From Rhyzopertha dominica (Eukaryota; Arthropoda; Insecta; Coleoptera; Bostrichidae), in the NCBI GenBank assembly GCA_025024175.1, contig QCXZ01000041.1, forward strand, positions 6,257,786-6,321,785: a stretch of 64,000 bases of DNA, read 5' to 3'. A model generated the notes under the pieces. That model was not told the DNA's origin and did not search any database. It was given only the letters and a program-made list of their open reading frames with translations. The translations under genes and the position numbers were made by a program. Shown here piece after piece: positions 23,056 to 36,059 of this stretch (positions are counted from its first letter, which is position 1; every line of letters starts with the position of its first letter).

Positions 23056-25270
23056 CTGCTAGCGAAAGAAGTAAAAGAGATCCATAGAAAAGGGGTGTTT
23101 GATTTATGCAGTTGGGTCAGCAATTCTCGAGAATTATTAGAAGACATTGGTGAAAAAGGAAGGAAAAGTGAAAGATATCTAGAAAATGAAGAAGAAATGA
23201 TACTGGGAATTAAAAGGCTTCCGCATAAAGATAACTTGAGTGTTTCTACTCAATTTAGGAAGATAGGAAATGAATTATTAGATGAAAACAGAAAGCCAAC
23301 GAAGAGACAAGTTTTGAGAGTTCTGATGTCCGTATTCCATCCCTTGCGTCTCATAGCATACTACATTATAAGAGGCAAATTATTCTACAAGAACTTTGGA
23401 AAACCAAGACCGCATGGGATACTGAAATACCCGATGAAATATATGGAAGATTTGGATTCAAGACATGAAGAAGATTAAAGTCTTGCAAATGATGTACAGT
23501 TGCATATGTTCTGCGATGCAAGCTTCCAGGCTAAACGTTTCAAAGGAGATTTTGGAATTAAAGTAGCACTCGTCATTTCCAAATCAAAGGTTGCACCGAT
23601 GCGAAGCATTACGATACCAAATCTAGAATTGCAAGCAGCTACACTAGCAACACGTTTGGCATCTTTGATTGGTGAAAGTATAGCTTTTAGGATAAAAACT
23701 AGATACTTTTGGACCGACTCGATGGTAGTATTAGGATGGATTCGAAATGAAGCAAAAAAATTGAAGGGTTTCGTTTACAAGGTGTTGGAAATTAAGAAGA
23801 ATTCTAATGCAGATCAGGGGTTCTGGATTCCGTCAAAATTAAACACAGCGGACTTTGCAACAAGGGTCATCTGCTTTTCAAGAGTGAGACTGTTCATGGC
23901 CAATTGGACCAGAATTTCTGTACCAAGATGAATATAAGTGGTTTAAAGAAATGTCTACACCCAGTATCACAGGAGACGAGGAGAACATACGTTTATAACC
24001 ACTACAGAATGTTCACATCTCCCAGACATTGGAAGGTTCTCAAAACTAACGTGTGCAGTTCGTGCACTGGCTTATATTTCAAGATTTATAGATTGCTGTA
24101 AGCACAAAATTGGAAGGTTGGAGGATAAGCCAAAAGGGGAATTAACTGTCGAAGAACTTAGCAGGCAGAAGTGGTATGGTGGAAGAAATCACAACACGAC
24201 AGTTTTTTGGAAGAAATCAATACACTGACACGAAACCAACCGTTGCCACGAACAAGCAGACTCTACCGTCTTTCGGTAATTACCAAAGGGAGTCTCTTAA
24301 TTATTGATGGTCGCACAAATGAATCATCAGAATTGATAGAAAATACTAAAAACTCCATAATATTAGATGGAAAGCATCCCATTACTAGGCTTCTTATCAA
24401 ATACATCCACTGCAGGTTTGGACACAAAGGACGGGACTTGGTCCTCAATGAACTGAGGCAAAATTTTTGGATAGTTCAGGGAAGAAAAGCAGTAGACAGA
24501 GTAACTAAAGAATACTCTTATTGCAATGTATGGAAGGGCAAACCTGTTACTTACGAAATGGACCGAATACCTAAATTTAGAGTAGAAAGACCACCCAGAC
24601 CATTCACATTTACTGGAATAGACTACTTTGGACTAATGAATCTTGCTGTTGGCAGGAGGAGAGAGAAGCGTTACGGTGTGCTGTTTACATGTCTGTCTGT
24701 ACGCGCGATTCACATAAAAATAGCAGAGGATTTAACCACAGATTCCACAATACTTGCTCTCAGAAGATTTGCGGCAAGAAGGGGAGAACCTGACACAATA
24801 TGGAGCGACAACGGCACGAATATGAGAGGAGCAGCTAGGGAACTGAAAGAATGCTTCCATCGAATTGATTTCGATAAAGTTGAAAGAGAGATGGTAGGGC
24901 GAAATATAAAGTGGAAGTTTATTCCACCTGCAAGTCTGCATATGGGTGGCGCTTGGGAGAGGATGGTACGATCAGTTAGACATTCATTGAAAGTGGTTTT
25001 AAAAGAAGCCGTTCCAATACTAGAAGTGCTAAATACCGTGTTGATGGAAGTAGAAAATATTGTCAACAGCCGGCCTATAACTTATGTATCAAACTATCCC
25101 GAAGATCTTGCTAGTCTAACAATGCCAAACAGCTTTCTAATAGGATCATCGAGTACCTTATCCTGGTAAAGATGGGCAAACAAGAGTAGTGGACGTTAAA
25201 ACGAAATGCGGTATATTTAAGCGACCTGTAACAAAATTATGCAAGTTGGATTGTCTAGATATGGCTGGGC
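23056..25270 (+). pseudogene. BEL/Pao LTR retrotransposon pol fragment
   Basis: Blocks of one pol polyprotein occur in order but in broken frames. They are the RT end (EVKEIHRKGVFDLCSWVSNS) and the A17-type connection (KRQVLRVLMSVFHPL), then the RNase-H-like region (23500-23931, with FCDASFQA and FWTDS). The zinc-binding part and integrase core follow in a 332-codon frame (24171-25169) with catalytic D151, D213 and E263 (GIDYFG, WSDNGTN, GGAWERM). A DUF5641-like end (YPGKDGQTRVVDVKTK) lies out of frame after 25165. In the zinc finger one Cys is Trp (YCNVW). gag, protease and most of RT are missing and no LTRs were found. It is dead. Confidence 0.88.
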
Positions 25271-25649
25271 AATAAACAGTTCGTTACTCTTTTTCGCGGG
25301 AGAAATGTTACGTTTTGNGCGTTCATTGGTACTTTGATAAAGAAAAATAATAATTGAAATATAAAAATGACAATTGTATAGAGTTGTAAATAAAACAGAT
25401 GTCAAAAGATATTATTGAAGATTACTTTTTAAAGAAATTTATTTAAAGAAATAACACATCTATTGTTATAGCTTCTTCTCATTATATTCACCGGTGTTTC
25501 ATTTGCAGGAGAATCTTCTTAAGCAGTCCGGTGAAGTACTTTATTTTACTATTAATGTGTCATTTTCAGGATGTGAATTCGATAAAAACGACAGTATCCA
25601 GTACAAAATTAGTATTTGTAAGTAATTTTCATTTTGATGATGTATTACA

Positions 25650-26090
25650 ATTTTACAATCCCTCCCCTTTTTATTCATACTGTATCTGAATGAGCTACCA
25701 TGCAAACAGCCTTTAACAAAAATTCTTCCCTGCAAAACCGGCCGTTACTGCACTCCGGCGTGATTATACCCGGACATAACGCAACTGAGANACTAGCATG
25801 ACGTGCGAGCAATAAATTAAAAATGTCTGCACCGCAGCATTGACCGTAACAATAAACTACTCGAGAGCAAAGCTCGCTCTCCACCGNAAACCTCCACCTG
25901 AAAGAGGTATGCCCACCTGGGGATCCTGCTCTGGCTCGGTCTGCGGTTTTTGTCTATGATAAACACCCGCTAGACTTGCGAGTACCCCTAAGTAACTAGT
26001 CCAGAAAGCGATAGAGACGTTCGCGGTTTGGATGCTTGCTGGACTGTTAAAGATTCATGACCAAGGCGGGGGAGTTGAAATAAATTAAGG
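25650..26090. promoter_or_regulatory. GC/CpG-rich island, possible cis-regulatory module
   Basis: GC-rich stretch with GCAATAAATTAAAAATG (about 25809-25825), which combines Caudal/Abd-B-like and homeodomain-like words, and other AATAAA/TAAAC words between CpG-rich segments. No coding signal. Regulatory role inferred. Confidence 0.35.
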
Positions 26091-29000
26091 ATTTACTTGT
26101 CAATCATTAAGTGCTATAGTGTTCGCGAAGGAATAAGGGGTTGTTAAGATTTCATTAAATAAATAAGTAGGTTATGCGCAGAGCGAAATTACAAATTAGG
26201 TAGCTGCAATCGCCCTAATGAGTCTTAATATTTTAACATCGTAAGTATGCCATTCAACAGCTATGAAGTTCATTTATTGTAACACTCAGGTGCTCACTCC
26301 TTAATAGATGGTGTGGTCCAAAACGAAGTAGCGTCAGAGTACTTAATTATTGCTTATTATACAAATTTATGTGAACAAATCTTCCGTAAATGAGCTTGGT
26401 TTGACTAAAATCTATTATTACTCCACTTCTTGTTTCATACATTTATATTCTTTTTGAACAGTTACAAGTGGATATGATTTCTGCAATTTATTCCCATTTG
26501 ATTTAAAGAAAATCTTATTCTGGCGTTCTGATTAAGATCTGAATGATTTTATAAGCACAATTTCCAGTTCAGCAAGTGTTACAAACCGATGTATATTGCT
26601 CTATCCATATAACACTTGGGAAATATATGCTAGTGTACCGGACAAGAAAAAATAGCTTATTTTCGATGAGGAACATTTAACTTACGTGGGTATTCCATGA
26701 TTAACTAGTCCAAAGGTGTTGAGATTATATCTTACCTGGAACAAAAGAAATACATTAATTATCGGGAACTACGGTGATTATACCAACTTTTATTAATTCG
26801 GAAGAAACAACGCACACTTGGGAATTTTTTAATGAATTTCCAAATTTGATAATGTGATAATATTTTATTACAATGAACGTGACATGGCAATGGCTAGGTG
26901 TCTACATATGCAATTTTATCCTAAGTTGGAGTCGAACACGTTAAGTAAAATGAGTAAGTCAATAAATATTATAGAATATAAGGAAAAAAGCTGCCACTAA
27001 TTTCAATTTCTTAAACACACAAAATATATTAAAATGCATGTCTGTGCTGTGCTGTTTACACCTCAACCAACTGCAGATAGATCTATTTCGCTGTCATTAC
27101 AGCTCATCAGTGCAGTTGCATGCCAATTTGTCAGGCCACAGGTCACTTCCTTTAGGAAGAAGTACCCGTTAAGGCAGCTAGGCGGCTTTGTCATCATGTC
27201 AGTGTAATGCTGACAGATGGCATTGCCATACTAAATTCTTACTTTTACACAAAATATATCTCTTTGATTACGCCCGCAGAAAATGTCTGACACAAGTTCG
27301 AACAAAATTTTGAAAGTAAATAAACAAATCGCCCAGGAACATCATAGAAACAACGTACCAACCTGATAAAATCTAAATCAGTGAAGTGTAAAGAACCTAC
27401 CTGCTACATATACACAAACTACTTTAAAAATACAAAATTGCCTTCCAAATATCACTCACCTCATAATTTGCATTAACCCTATTAAAATAATCCGTACTTC
27501 TAGAAANTTATATATATCTNTCTCTGTGTAATTTCTTTTTTCATGTGTTTAATTAAATACAAATGTCCAGCTACAGTTATTTCTTACGTATCTTCTTTCA
27601 AACGGTTATTTATTTTTTTTTTGGTCTAACCTATGTAACATCTTCATGTTCTAAATGCACTTTATCTTTAGTAGGACAGAAAATTTTATCTAAATAAAAT
27701 ATCAAGTTTTCTAAGTACCCTCTTTAATCTTTGCGATTAATTTTATTTTATTTTGGGGTGTTTAGAATTTAGGTATAGGATGAACACTTTTGTTGAAAAT
27801 TAACCAACTATTCCTATTACTATAACAATTTCTAGCTAGCGCTGATTTGAGATGATTTTCTTGCTGTAATGTTCTTTCGTGGAGCCAAATAAATAACAAA
27901 GTCATCGTTTACTTCCATATACCAACATTAAGGTATAAAGTGAAAACTGCTAATGCTACCAGAGAACATGGTAATCTAATATAATGGAGGCTAAAAGCAT
28001 TTACTATCGTATTGACCACATTGCAAACGTGCAATGAACATAGCAAAGTAGGTAAGTATATATGCATTAATTAAAAAAACACTGCATGTAGTGACCAAAT
28101 CTATATGTACAATTTTTCACGCCAAGCAATAATTTTGCTATTTATTATTTTGTAGAATATGTAGCTTGCAATTCATCTTTAATACACGTATAAACATTAA
28201 GTATAGATAAATATCAATAAGAAAACAACAAAAAGTTGGAAATCAAATGTAAGTGTTACCAAGATCAACTATTATGTAACAGAAAATTGTATGATTAAAA
28301 TACTGATTATTAATTTATTAATAAAAATGAATTATTAGAGAATTTTTTTAAAGAAAATATAATAAAATGTTCAGTAACTTGAAAAATATTTGTTTTTGTG
28401 AATCATTGAAGCTATTGCTATATTTTGTATTATATTTAGTTGTAAAATAAAACCACAGGCAATAAATACTTTTGTAAGTAGGTTTTGGGACCAAATAAGG
28501 TTCGAAAAGGTGGTCTCAGGTGTGTAATAAGGATTTTTTAAATACGCCGTTAAAACAACTTGTTCCAAATAAATACCTCTTAGCCAAGCGTTAGGTAAAT
28601 ATTGTTATTGTTTGTGAATGAATAAATATTTGAATTGTTTTCCATAGAATAGCAACTGAACGAGTTTATGAGTAATTTAAATGTATGAATCCTTTCTAAA
28701 GTAAAATAAAATATTGCTTCTGCAGAGTATGGTATTTTAATAGTACGGGTATAATCTTCATTTACATAAGTTGTAGGTACGGGATACCTACCGGAAATTG
28801 TTTGTTTGTTATATGCAAAAATAATAATTACTTATCCTGAAGAATTTCGTCACTCCAGCTATACACTTTGAAACGTTGCTCAATTCTTGCTGGTGATGAC
28901 TTACCTGATAGAAGCGTTATCAAGAAAACTACACTTGATTACAAAAATTTGATGACGCTCAACCTCACGATTACTACAGTGGCACCAAAGCACGAGCACA

Positions 29001-29540
29001 GTAATTATAACTTTGAAATCAACAGTTTTAATATTTATACAATTAAGAGTAACGTTTTTGTGTTTAATTTAATTAATTGAATAGTGTGCACTTCATCAGC
29101 AGGGATCAGTAAAAATATTATTTCACCAATATATGGTTTGAAAATGATAATGTCAGGTACATAAGTGCAGTACATATCAAATACGTAAAGTCTTTTTAAT
29201 AAAACTGTGTATAAGTTAAACTGTTGTTAAAGCCGAGTACTGTTTTTTTATGGGAGTTGACAAGTGTTAACGAAAGACCAGTAACAAAGATAACCCAAAT
29301 ATAATTGCATACTTCGTAATGTAAGTTTGTCTTAATTCGATTAAGATGTAAGTTTATTTATTGCAGAATTAGAAACGTTATACCCGTTATTTGCGAAAGC
29401 AACGCTGAGTACCAACCTCACAATGGGAACAAAAACTACTAACAGAAAGATGAATTCCTAGTATCTCCTACACTTTTAAATTATATGAGATGTACATACC
29501 GAAATCGATGTAATTAATAAAAAATGCATTTCAGATATAT
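26090..29540. other. AT-rich intergenic DNA
   Basis: No recognised gene or element protein. A less AT-rich stretch at 27055-27230 contains TTGTCAGGCCACAGGTCA and TGACAGATGGC and might be conserved non-coding DNA, but this is weak. Confidence 0.45.
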
Positions 29541-29550
29541 AAAACAACAG

Positions 29551-29556
29551 TTTATT
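29551..29556 (-). terminator. poly(A) signal of the small peptide gene
   Basis: On the minus strand AATAAA lies 110 bp beyond the stop codon of the gene at 29666-29888, followed by AT-rich sequence. The spacing is typical for a short insect 3' UTR. Confidence 0.7.
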
Positions 29557-29665
29557 TGTGTACAACTGAACAAAAACTGAATCTTAAAGTGCGTGAGCTA
29601 CATTGTTTCTAAAGCGCGTTGACATTAAATAGGATGATGAAGATGGTCAGCATGTCCTAGTGTAA

Positions 29666-29888
29666 TCAGAAGTAGTAGGCGATCGGAGCAACACGGTAGT
29701 ACGAGGGGTAGTATGGTAGAGAATAGAAGATTTGCGGTTTGGCAGCTGGAGCTGGACCAGCTTTAGGAACGGCAGCAGCATACACAGCCACCAACATCAG
29801 GGCAAAGACAAACTGTTATACAAGAGAAAAATTGTAGATCACTTCAGGTTAGGTATAACAAATTAAAACTCACCAGAGCTTTGAACAT
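29666..29888 (-). CDS. 53-residue secreted Ala/Pro/Tyr-rich peptide precursor, 2 exons
   Basis: Exon 1 (29888-29874) encodes only MFKAL. A 61-bp GT-AG phase-0 intron follows, and exon 2 (29812-29666) ends in TGA. Residues 1-19 form a hydrophobic signal peptide (FVFALMLVAVYAAA). The mature part is short: VPKAGPAPAAKPQ and then a Tyr-rich tail with YYPSYY and a terminal AYYF. A tiny first exon split within the signal peptide at phase 0 is common in insect cuticle-protein and neuropeptide-like precursor genes. No dibasic cleavage site is present, so a classical neuropeptide is unlikely; a cuticular or neuropeptide-like (Nplp3/4-type) secreted peptide fits better. The function is not known. Promoter and poly(A) signal are both visible, supporting a functional gene. 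Confidence 0.85.
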
Positions 29889-29924
29889 CTTGGATCGTTG
29901 TGGAGATTGCACCGTCTTGGACAG

Positions 29925-29960
29925 AACTGATTTGTGATAAGAACACGCCAGTTTTTATAG
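29925..29960 (-). promoter_or_regulatory. TATA and initiator of the small peptide gene
   Basis: On the minus strand TATAAAA (29959-29953) is followed 31 bp later by a TCAGTT initiator (29930-29925) with the likely +1 A at 29928. This gives a 5' UTR of 40 nt before the ATG. Both elements and their spacing match strong arthropod core promoters. Confidence 0.85.
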
Positions 29961-29969
29961 TAAAATCTA

Positions 29970-30800
29970 CAGATGGGCGGTTTCCGTCGAGGATGGGTTT
30001 CGGACGTAAAACTGGTAGTTACGAAAGCGATCGTGCTCCCGATAGATATGTTGTGACATTGATTTGCATACTGTTAGGTGATTACCTTGTTCTTCATTTA
30101 ATTGGAGTGTGTTACGCTAGACATAACGAAATTTTATTACGCGGAATCGTGTGTTTCCAGTGGATTGTGATCAATACATAATAATTAGGAAATGTTATGA
30201 AGATCAGGAATTTCGAAACCGCAGACAATTTGTAAGTGTCACCAGACACTGCCCGAGGCAGATTGAGCGACGTCAACGTGGAAGGTCAAGCACTTCGGGA
30301 AGCGAAATTGTTTTTAAAAATGAAAGTGTATTTCGTACCTACATTCAGCAGTTACGACTATTTGGGCAAGTTAAAACGTTCTTTGCATTAGAAGAACAAA
30401 CAAAAAAAATTGTCCTTACATTTAGTACTACGTTATGGTCATCAGAAGAGTTAAATTTGAAAGATTTGTTTCGTTTACTCTCAGTATTGTTAAATACACT
30501 ATTGCAATTATTAAGCTTTATAATGAAAGAATATAAAGTAATGGGGATTGAAGATGCAATAATAAATTTCTGACATATCTCTTCGGTTAGTCCATCAGCA
30601 GAAGTCAATCTTTAATGGTACCAGAAAACTAGCCGCTTATTGTTGTTCATTTTACATGGAAATTTTACGTTTAAAATGGTAACTCTGCTGCAGTAAACGT
30701 AATGGATTGGTTTTAACTGCTATATGGTGGTAAAAGTAAGCAGAATTGGTGTTTTTCTCATACGTGCTAGTCTTAAAGATAACTTGAAAAAGACAGCACA
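29970..30800. other. intergenic, no gene recognised
   Basis: Upstream flank of the small peptide gene. Open frames of 93 and 140 codons (29900-30573, +) overlap the promoter and show no domain. They are read as chance. Confidence 0.45.
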
Positions 30801-30806
30801 AATATA

Positions 30807-31480
30807 TACAGGGTGTCTCATTTCGTTGTAGTTGTAGGGTATATCGGTAACTATTAATGCTAGAGGGTTACGGTTTCGACCTTATTGGCTTACTTTTTTG
30901 TTGTGGGTTGAACTGTACCATAACCATTTTTATATAGAGTTTTGTTTTATAGCTATAGCCTTTTGAATAATGTAACATTTCTTCAGTTCTCAGTATCTCG
31001 TTTAAAGATGTAGATACAAGAAAAATCNTAACGACATTTTTATAGACATTTTTATTTTGAATCCAGCGGCGCACTCCGAGTTCTTTTAGGTTCTTCTGAG
31101 ATACATATAACACATACTTGGTTTTTTTTAATGTAAACTATAGTTGGCTATGCTATAGTAGAACAGATTTTTCTAGTTAAGAAAATATGTACATACATCG
31201 TTAGGTTTATTTCTACTAATTTTGGTATTATTCAATTTCGCGTTAGTAATTCAATCAGAGTTTACGTTTACATCCAAGAGGCTATGGAACAAGAAAACAC
31301 AGAATGTAATATACATTATTAGGTAAAAGTTTTGATCCATTAAAAAGAACGTGTGCCTATTTGTATTCTTACATAAGACTCCTAAGACCCTTATGCAGTT
31401 TTTTTTATCAGTAATTTAGGGTGTCATGTATTTAGTATCGAAATACCCCACCATTACAACGAAAATGGGACACCCTGTAC
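30807..31480. mobile_element. nonautonomous inverted-repeat element of about 670 bp
   Basis: Left end ACAGGGTGTCTCATTTCGTT and right end (reverse complement) ACAGGGTGTCCCATTTTCGT form terminal inverted repeats of about 23 bp, and a TA lies at each edge as expected for Tc1/mariner-type insertion. No transposase is encoded. The right half (31115-31430) closely resembles 61150-61480, so it belongs to a family with at least one other copy here. Confidence 0.75.
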
Positions 31481-34400
31481 ATACAGGTAACCCACTTCAT
31501 TTAGGTATTATTTAGGAACCTATGCTATTCCGAACAATCGCTCAATAAAAGAAAAGTCAGGCGCAATAGATTCTTATGTTAAAGCCATCAATAATGTGAT
31601 ATATTTTGATGGGTGTTCCAAGAAGTAGCACCTTATGTACCTCCTCTTAGAACCGTCAAAAAATAACATATTATCTCCAACAAGCATGTAATACATATGA
31701 GAAGGTCAGCAGTTATTGAAGACCTTCAACAAGGGCGAAACTAGTCGTAATACCCGAATGGATTTACCAGAGCGGATGGTATTTATTATAGAACCGTATA
31801 ATATTTGAGTCTGTCCAATTTGTTTGGTTAGAGATGAGTTCGTATACAGTGTTCGTGGTTAGATATTGAGGGATAAGATATAATATTGACATTGGTAGCT
31901 TCAACTGAACTATAATGCCTGAATTCCTTCGAATACTTTTATAAAATGAAGTTAGAAAGCTGCTGTTAAATACAATATTTCTTTGCTAGGAGCCATATAC
32001 AATACAAGATTTATTGTTACAGTTTTTTATTTTAGTTTTCCTTTTTTTGCCAATCGTTATTTCAGTATTTCTCAAAGCTATTCCTATCTCCACTAAACAA
32101 AGTGCTGTGTTTGTTAAACAATTTCCTTTTTTTGGTAGAAACGTTTCCTTGTTTGTCAAATCAATTTGACATTAACATTAAATTATAATGAAGAAGACAA
32201 AATACCAAAATCTCCAACAAGGTACCTTACCTACGTACTCATTATCAGAGCAAGGAATAATGGTACCTTCGGCAGTCCAAATAAGACGGCAATTTAATGC
32301 ATTGCAAGAAACCGTAAGAAAAATTTAAAGGGGCGTACAAAATAACCAACCAGGTGAGTAAGAAAAGTATTGGGCATAGTCCCAAAAGATTTATTTCAGG
32401 GGAGCTAGAAAATGATACTAAAATAAATAAAACTAAATTGCTGGAGCAAAATCTGTAACTAGAGGTTAGTTTATCGACCACTGAAAGAGGTATAAAAGAT
32501 TTTCAATATTTTCTAAACCGTGTTTCCTTTGTGTCAGATACTATTCAAAGTAGATCTGACTATGGTGCTCAATATAACAGAATGTGATTGACAGAGAAAA
32601 AATATTTTTGTAGATGAATTTGCATTCAAGTGAATTCTAGAAGATCTTATGGAAGATCACGAAAAAGTAATAGACCCAGCAACGTGAAGGATCGATTAAG
32701 AAGCTGTAATTATTCGGTTTTCCCTGCATTATTATTAATACATACTAATCATAATTAATAAAAAAAGTAATGACCTGTTCATTAAATCTGCCAAGAAAGC
32801 ATCATGTACTGTAAGAACAGCTCCAAAAATAGTAATAACTTAACCGGCATACGCAGTTCTGTCCTTTTCCAGGTGCAAATGCTATTTTCAGATTTCATGA
32901 GTTAACAGCACAACGTATAATATGTACCCATCTGTTGTATATCAAATTCCGTGCCATTAAATTATAATTAGACTCCACACTGTACTGAATTCCAATAGTT
33001 TATTCACGGCGCAAAATGTAATAAATGACGTAATAATTTCGGAAACGGAAGCAAAGTTCACATAGTGCAGAAATAACCGTTTCAATCCTCTGTCAAATCT
33101 ATTTGTGCATCCGCGCCGTCCTGTCTGCTAGACGGGACAAATGGAATTGTTTTAAATTGTTGATGAGATACGGCTAACCCACTTTAATATCATGACAAAT
33201 TCCTGGGTTTGTGACAGGACCCACGTCAAGCAAATTTTCCTAAATGTCAGTTCTATTGTGGACCGTTGAATGCGGAGGGCTGGTGAATAATAGACAATTG
33301 CTTTTAGGATATATCAAAAATTAATTTGCCTCGCGGAACAACAACGGAGAAGCGGTACAGATGCGGATGTGATTTTAGATGTATGCTTGATGCAGCAGCT
33401 GACATCAAGTCTGAGCTTTTTGCATACGGAATAAGGTCGTCGAGGAAACGATACTTTGGTTGTATCTGCCTCTCTTCGATGTAGGTCATTGCAAGCTGGA
33501 AGCATAAACAAGCAACCGAAAATGAATTATTCCATTGTATTATTGCGTGTTCGAGTGTCTTACTTATCTTCAGAAACCTTTAGTCCATGTGTGTGCGGCA
33601 GTTGCAATGAATAGTTCAGGTTGTACAGCCAATATTGAAATATCTCTCGTTGAAATTGCTTGCAAATTGCTGAAGCAATTTTACTGTACATCAAAAACCT
33701 CCTCGCGAATTGGAAATACGATTTCAGATCATGTTATTCATAAAATGTGTCTTATGGATTAAGTATGGATGTAGAAAAAAAACTTTGAGGAGGTAACGGC
33801 TGCTTGTTTACTGTACATCATAAAATGTCTGCGTCCGCTAATTTGCCGGAGGGACATTCTCATTCCATGTTGAAATCTTTATCTACCTTCTTGACCAAGT
33901 TAAATTTATTAATTGTTGAGCCAGATTATCTGACCTTTGAATAATTAATATGTAAATAAACAACTGATTTTGATGCAATTGCCCAATTGATAAATTCAGT
34001 TACACACAAAAAAGGAACAAACCCAGCATGTATAATGTATATTATTATTTTTAAACCATTCGGAACACATGATAAACCAGTATAAATTCAAATGATATTG
34101 TAGAACTTAGAGGTGACTACTAACCCTCTAGCTAGACGGATCGGATTTTTTACAATACAGTGTGTAAGTGGAAAAGCAAGTATATTATAGATTGAATGAA
34201 TTTATATTGTAATGAAATTCTCCAGTTATAATGTTAATCAATTTCTTCTGGAGCTAAAAAGGAAGTTCGTATAAGCTATAAAATTCCTAATGCTCTAATA
34301 TTTATGAAATGGATTCGTTCGTACTGAAATGGTCTAGTGATATGATAATTTTTTTACTAAACTTGTTAACAAGTAATGCTTCTCAGGGAAAATTTCTCAA

Positions 34401-35130
34401 CTCTCTTAAATACGCCAAGTTCTAGCGATTTATATGAAAGGTAACAAAACTTCTATTATTCAGGTATTTGGTAAAGTTTCTGCTACAGCTAGAAGCTGTC
34501 TACTTAAAAATATCATAAAAAGCAAGCATTCCGCTTCATACAGTTGCCTTATTAACCGTTTTGTATATATGTTGTACCTAATTATAAAGTGTCAAAGTCA
34601 AAGTTTGTTAAAAAAATAGCCTTGCATCCCAAAATGATAAAAATCTATTTGAGTTATACCCAACACCCAAACACACCTTATAATATAAACGTCGTCAGAA
34701 TCTAATTGGAATAGATCAATAGAGTATACCACTTTATTTAAAAAAGAAATAGAGTATACCACTTTATTTAAAAAAGAAAACAAGTATTAGGCGTTATAAG
34801 TTATTTAAATTAAACTGCGTGTATTTAGTGACCTTATCCATTGGCTTTGTCAATTTTTGGTTGTAGCTGTTTCGCTTCTAGCCGAAGAGAAAATAATAAT
34901 ATTTTTTTTTTGAAAACGCTGCAAACGTTAAATCCAAGAGAAACATTAAATTAACAAAGTCATCTTTAACTTAATTGAGGAATTATATTTATAATGGTCG
35001 TTAAAAGAGTAAGGTTGAATAGGACCCTGTATAAGTATGTGAAAAATTATCTGAAGGCGCACAACAGAACTACGTGGATATTTTAAATTTTTTTAAATCC
35101 AATATTAAGTGTGCTTAAGACGGTGGACTT
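31480..35130. other. intergenic, no gene recognised
   Basis: AT-rich. Plus-strand sequence near 32190-32330 reads QQGTLPTYSLSEQGIMVPSA before stops and could be a retroelement remnant, but I do not recognise it. The segment 33100-33560 is somewhat GC-richer without clear coding signal. Confidence 0.4.
34719..34778. repeat. 30-bp tandem duplication (two units)
   Basis: Two perfect tandem copies of a 30-bp unit beginning ATAGAGTATACCACTTTATT, at 34719-34748 and 34749-34778. The perfect identity indicates a recent slippage or duplication. Confidence 0.9.
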
Positions 35131-36010
35131 CTGGGTGTGACACCCAGTACGTAAAACCCTATTTCAGAACTGAGCCAAGTACAGGAAAAGTGTAGTTAGG
35201 TACTAAATAACAAGTAGGAGTAGGTACTTGGTTAAACATGTACAGGCACTAGTACACAGTATTAAGTACATACATAAATAAAAACGATATACATTTTAAT
35301 TATAATAATAATAATTTGTGGTTTACACATTTCATTTAGGTAATATAGTTATTAACTCACACTTTTATTTTGCTAGATAATTTCTTAAAATATTTAGGGA
35401 TTTATTTTACTATGCATCCTAAAAAAGAATGAGAATCTAAAGAAGGTATATTTTAAATTTTTAAACTAAGTTTAAAAGTTATAATAAAGTTACACTCAAA
35501 TGTTTATTTGGACAAAAACATCTTGTTTGTATAAAACAAAAGATTGTGTGCGCTAAACAAAAAAAATTCTGTTGCGTTTTTCTTATCTGACATTAAAGGT
35601 GATGGTTACCTACTATATTCTTCAAAAGTTATGAAGTAGAATAGTTAAGTATAGGATGTCTTATTCAAAAAACTATAACAACCGCAAAATAACGTACAAA
35701 GGTAGAAAGCAGAATGTAGGTAACAGATTTGGTATCACATCAGCATTTTCGGGGATTAAATAATACTGAGTTGTAAACACTATAACAAGTCCGTGCTAAA
35801 TTACATTAGGCATAACTGGTTAACGTACTTGTATGTACTTAGTAATTAAACACTGTTCGAGCACTAAGTAGGTACTTTATATCGGCCTAGCCAAGTACAA
35901 GTATATAATCAGTAAAAGGACTTAAGGATCAAGTAGATTAAGCACTCCAGTTGTACATGAAGTACGGAAACTAAGTACTTGTACTTCAGTACAGCCCAGC
36001 TCTGCCTTGT
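35130..36010. repeat. AAGTAC/GTACTT-rich block
   Basis: Short words AAGTAC, GTACTT and their combinations (for example AAGTACTTGTACTTCAGTAC near 35973) occur many times at 35170-35280 and again at 35820-36000, with an ordinary AT-rich interior. This looks like the two ends of a degenerate element with iterated termini. The family is not recognised. Confidence 0.45.
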
Positions 36011-36059
36011 ATTAGATACTACTCTAAAATGCAACATTAATTTCTAAACAATATTTCAC

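Noticed and set aside
30151..30573. 140-codon open frame on the plus strand
   Set aside because: No recognisable domain and no splice or promoter support; both strands are open here, which points to chance.
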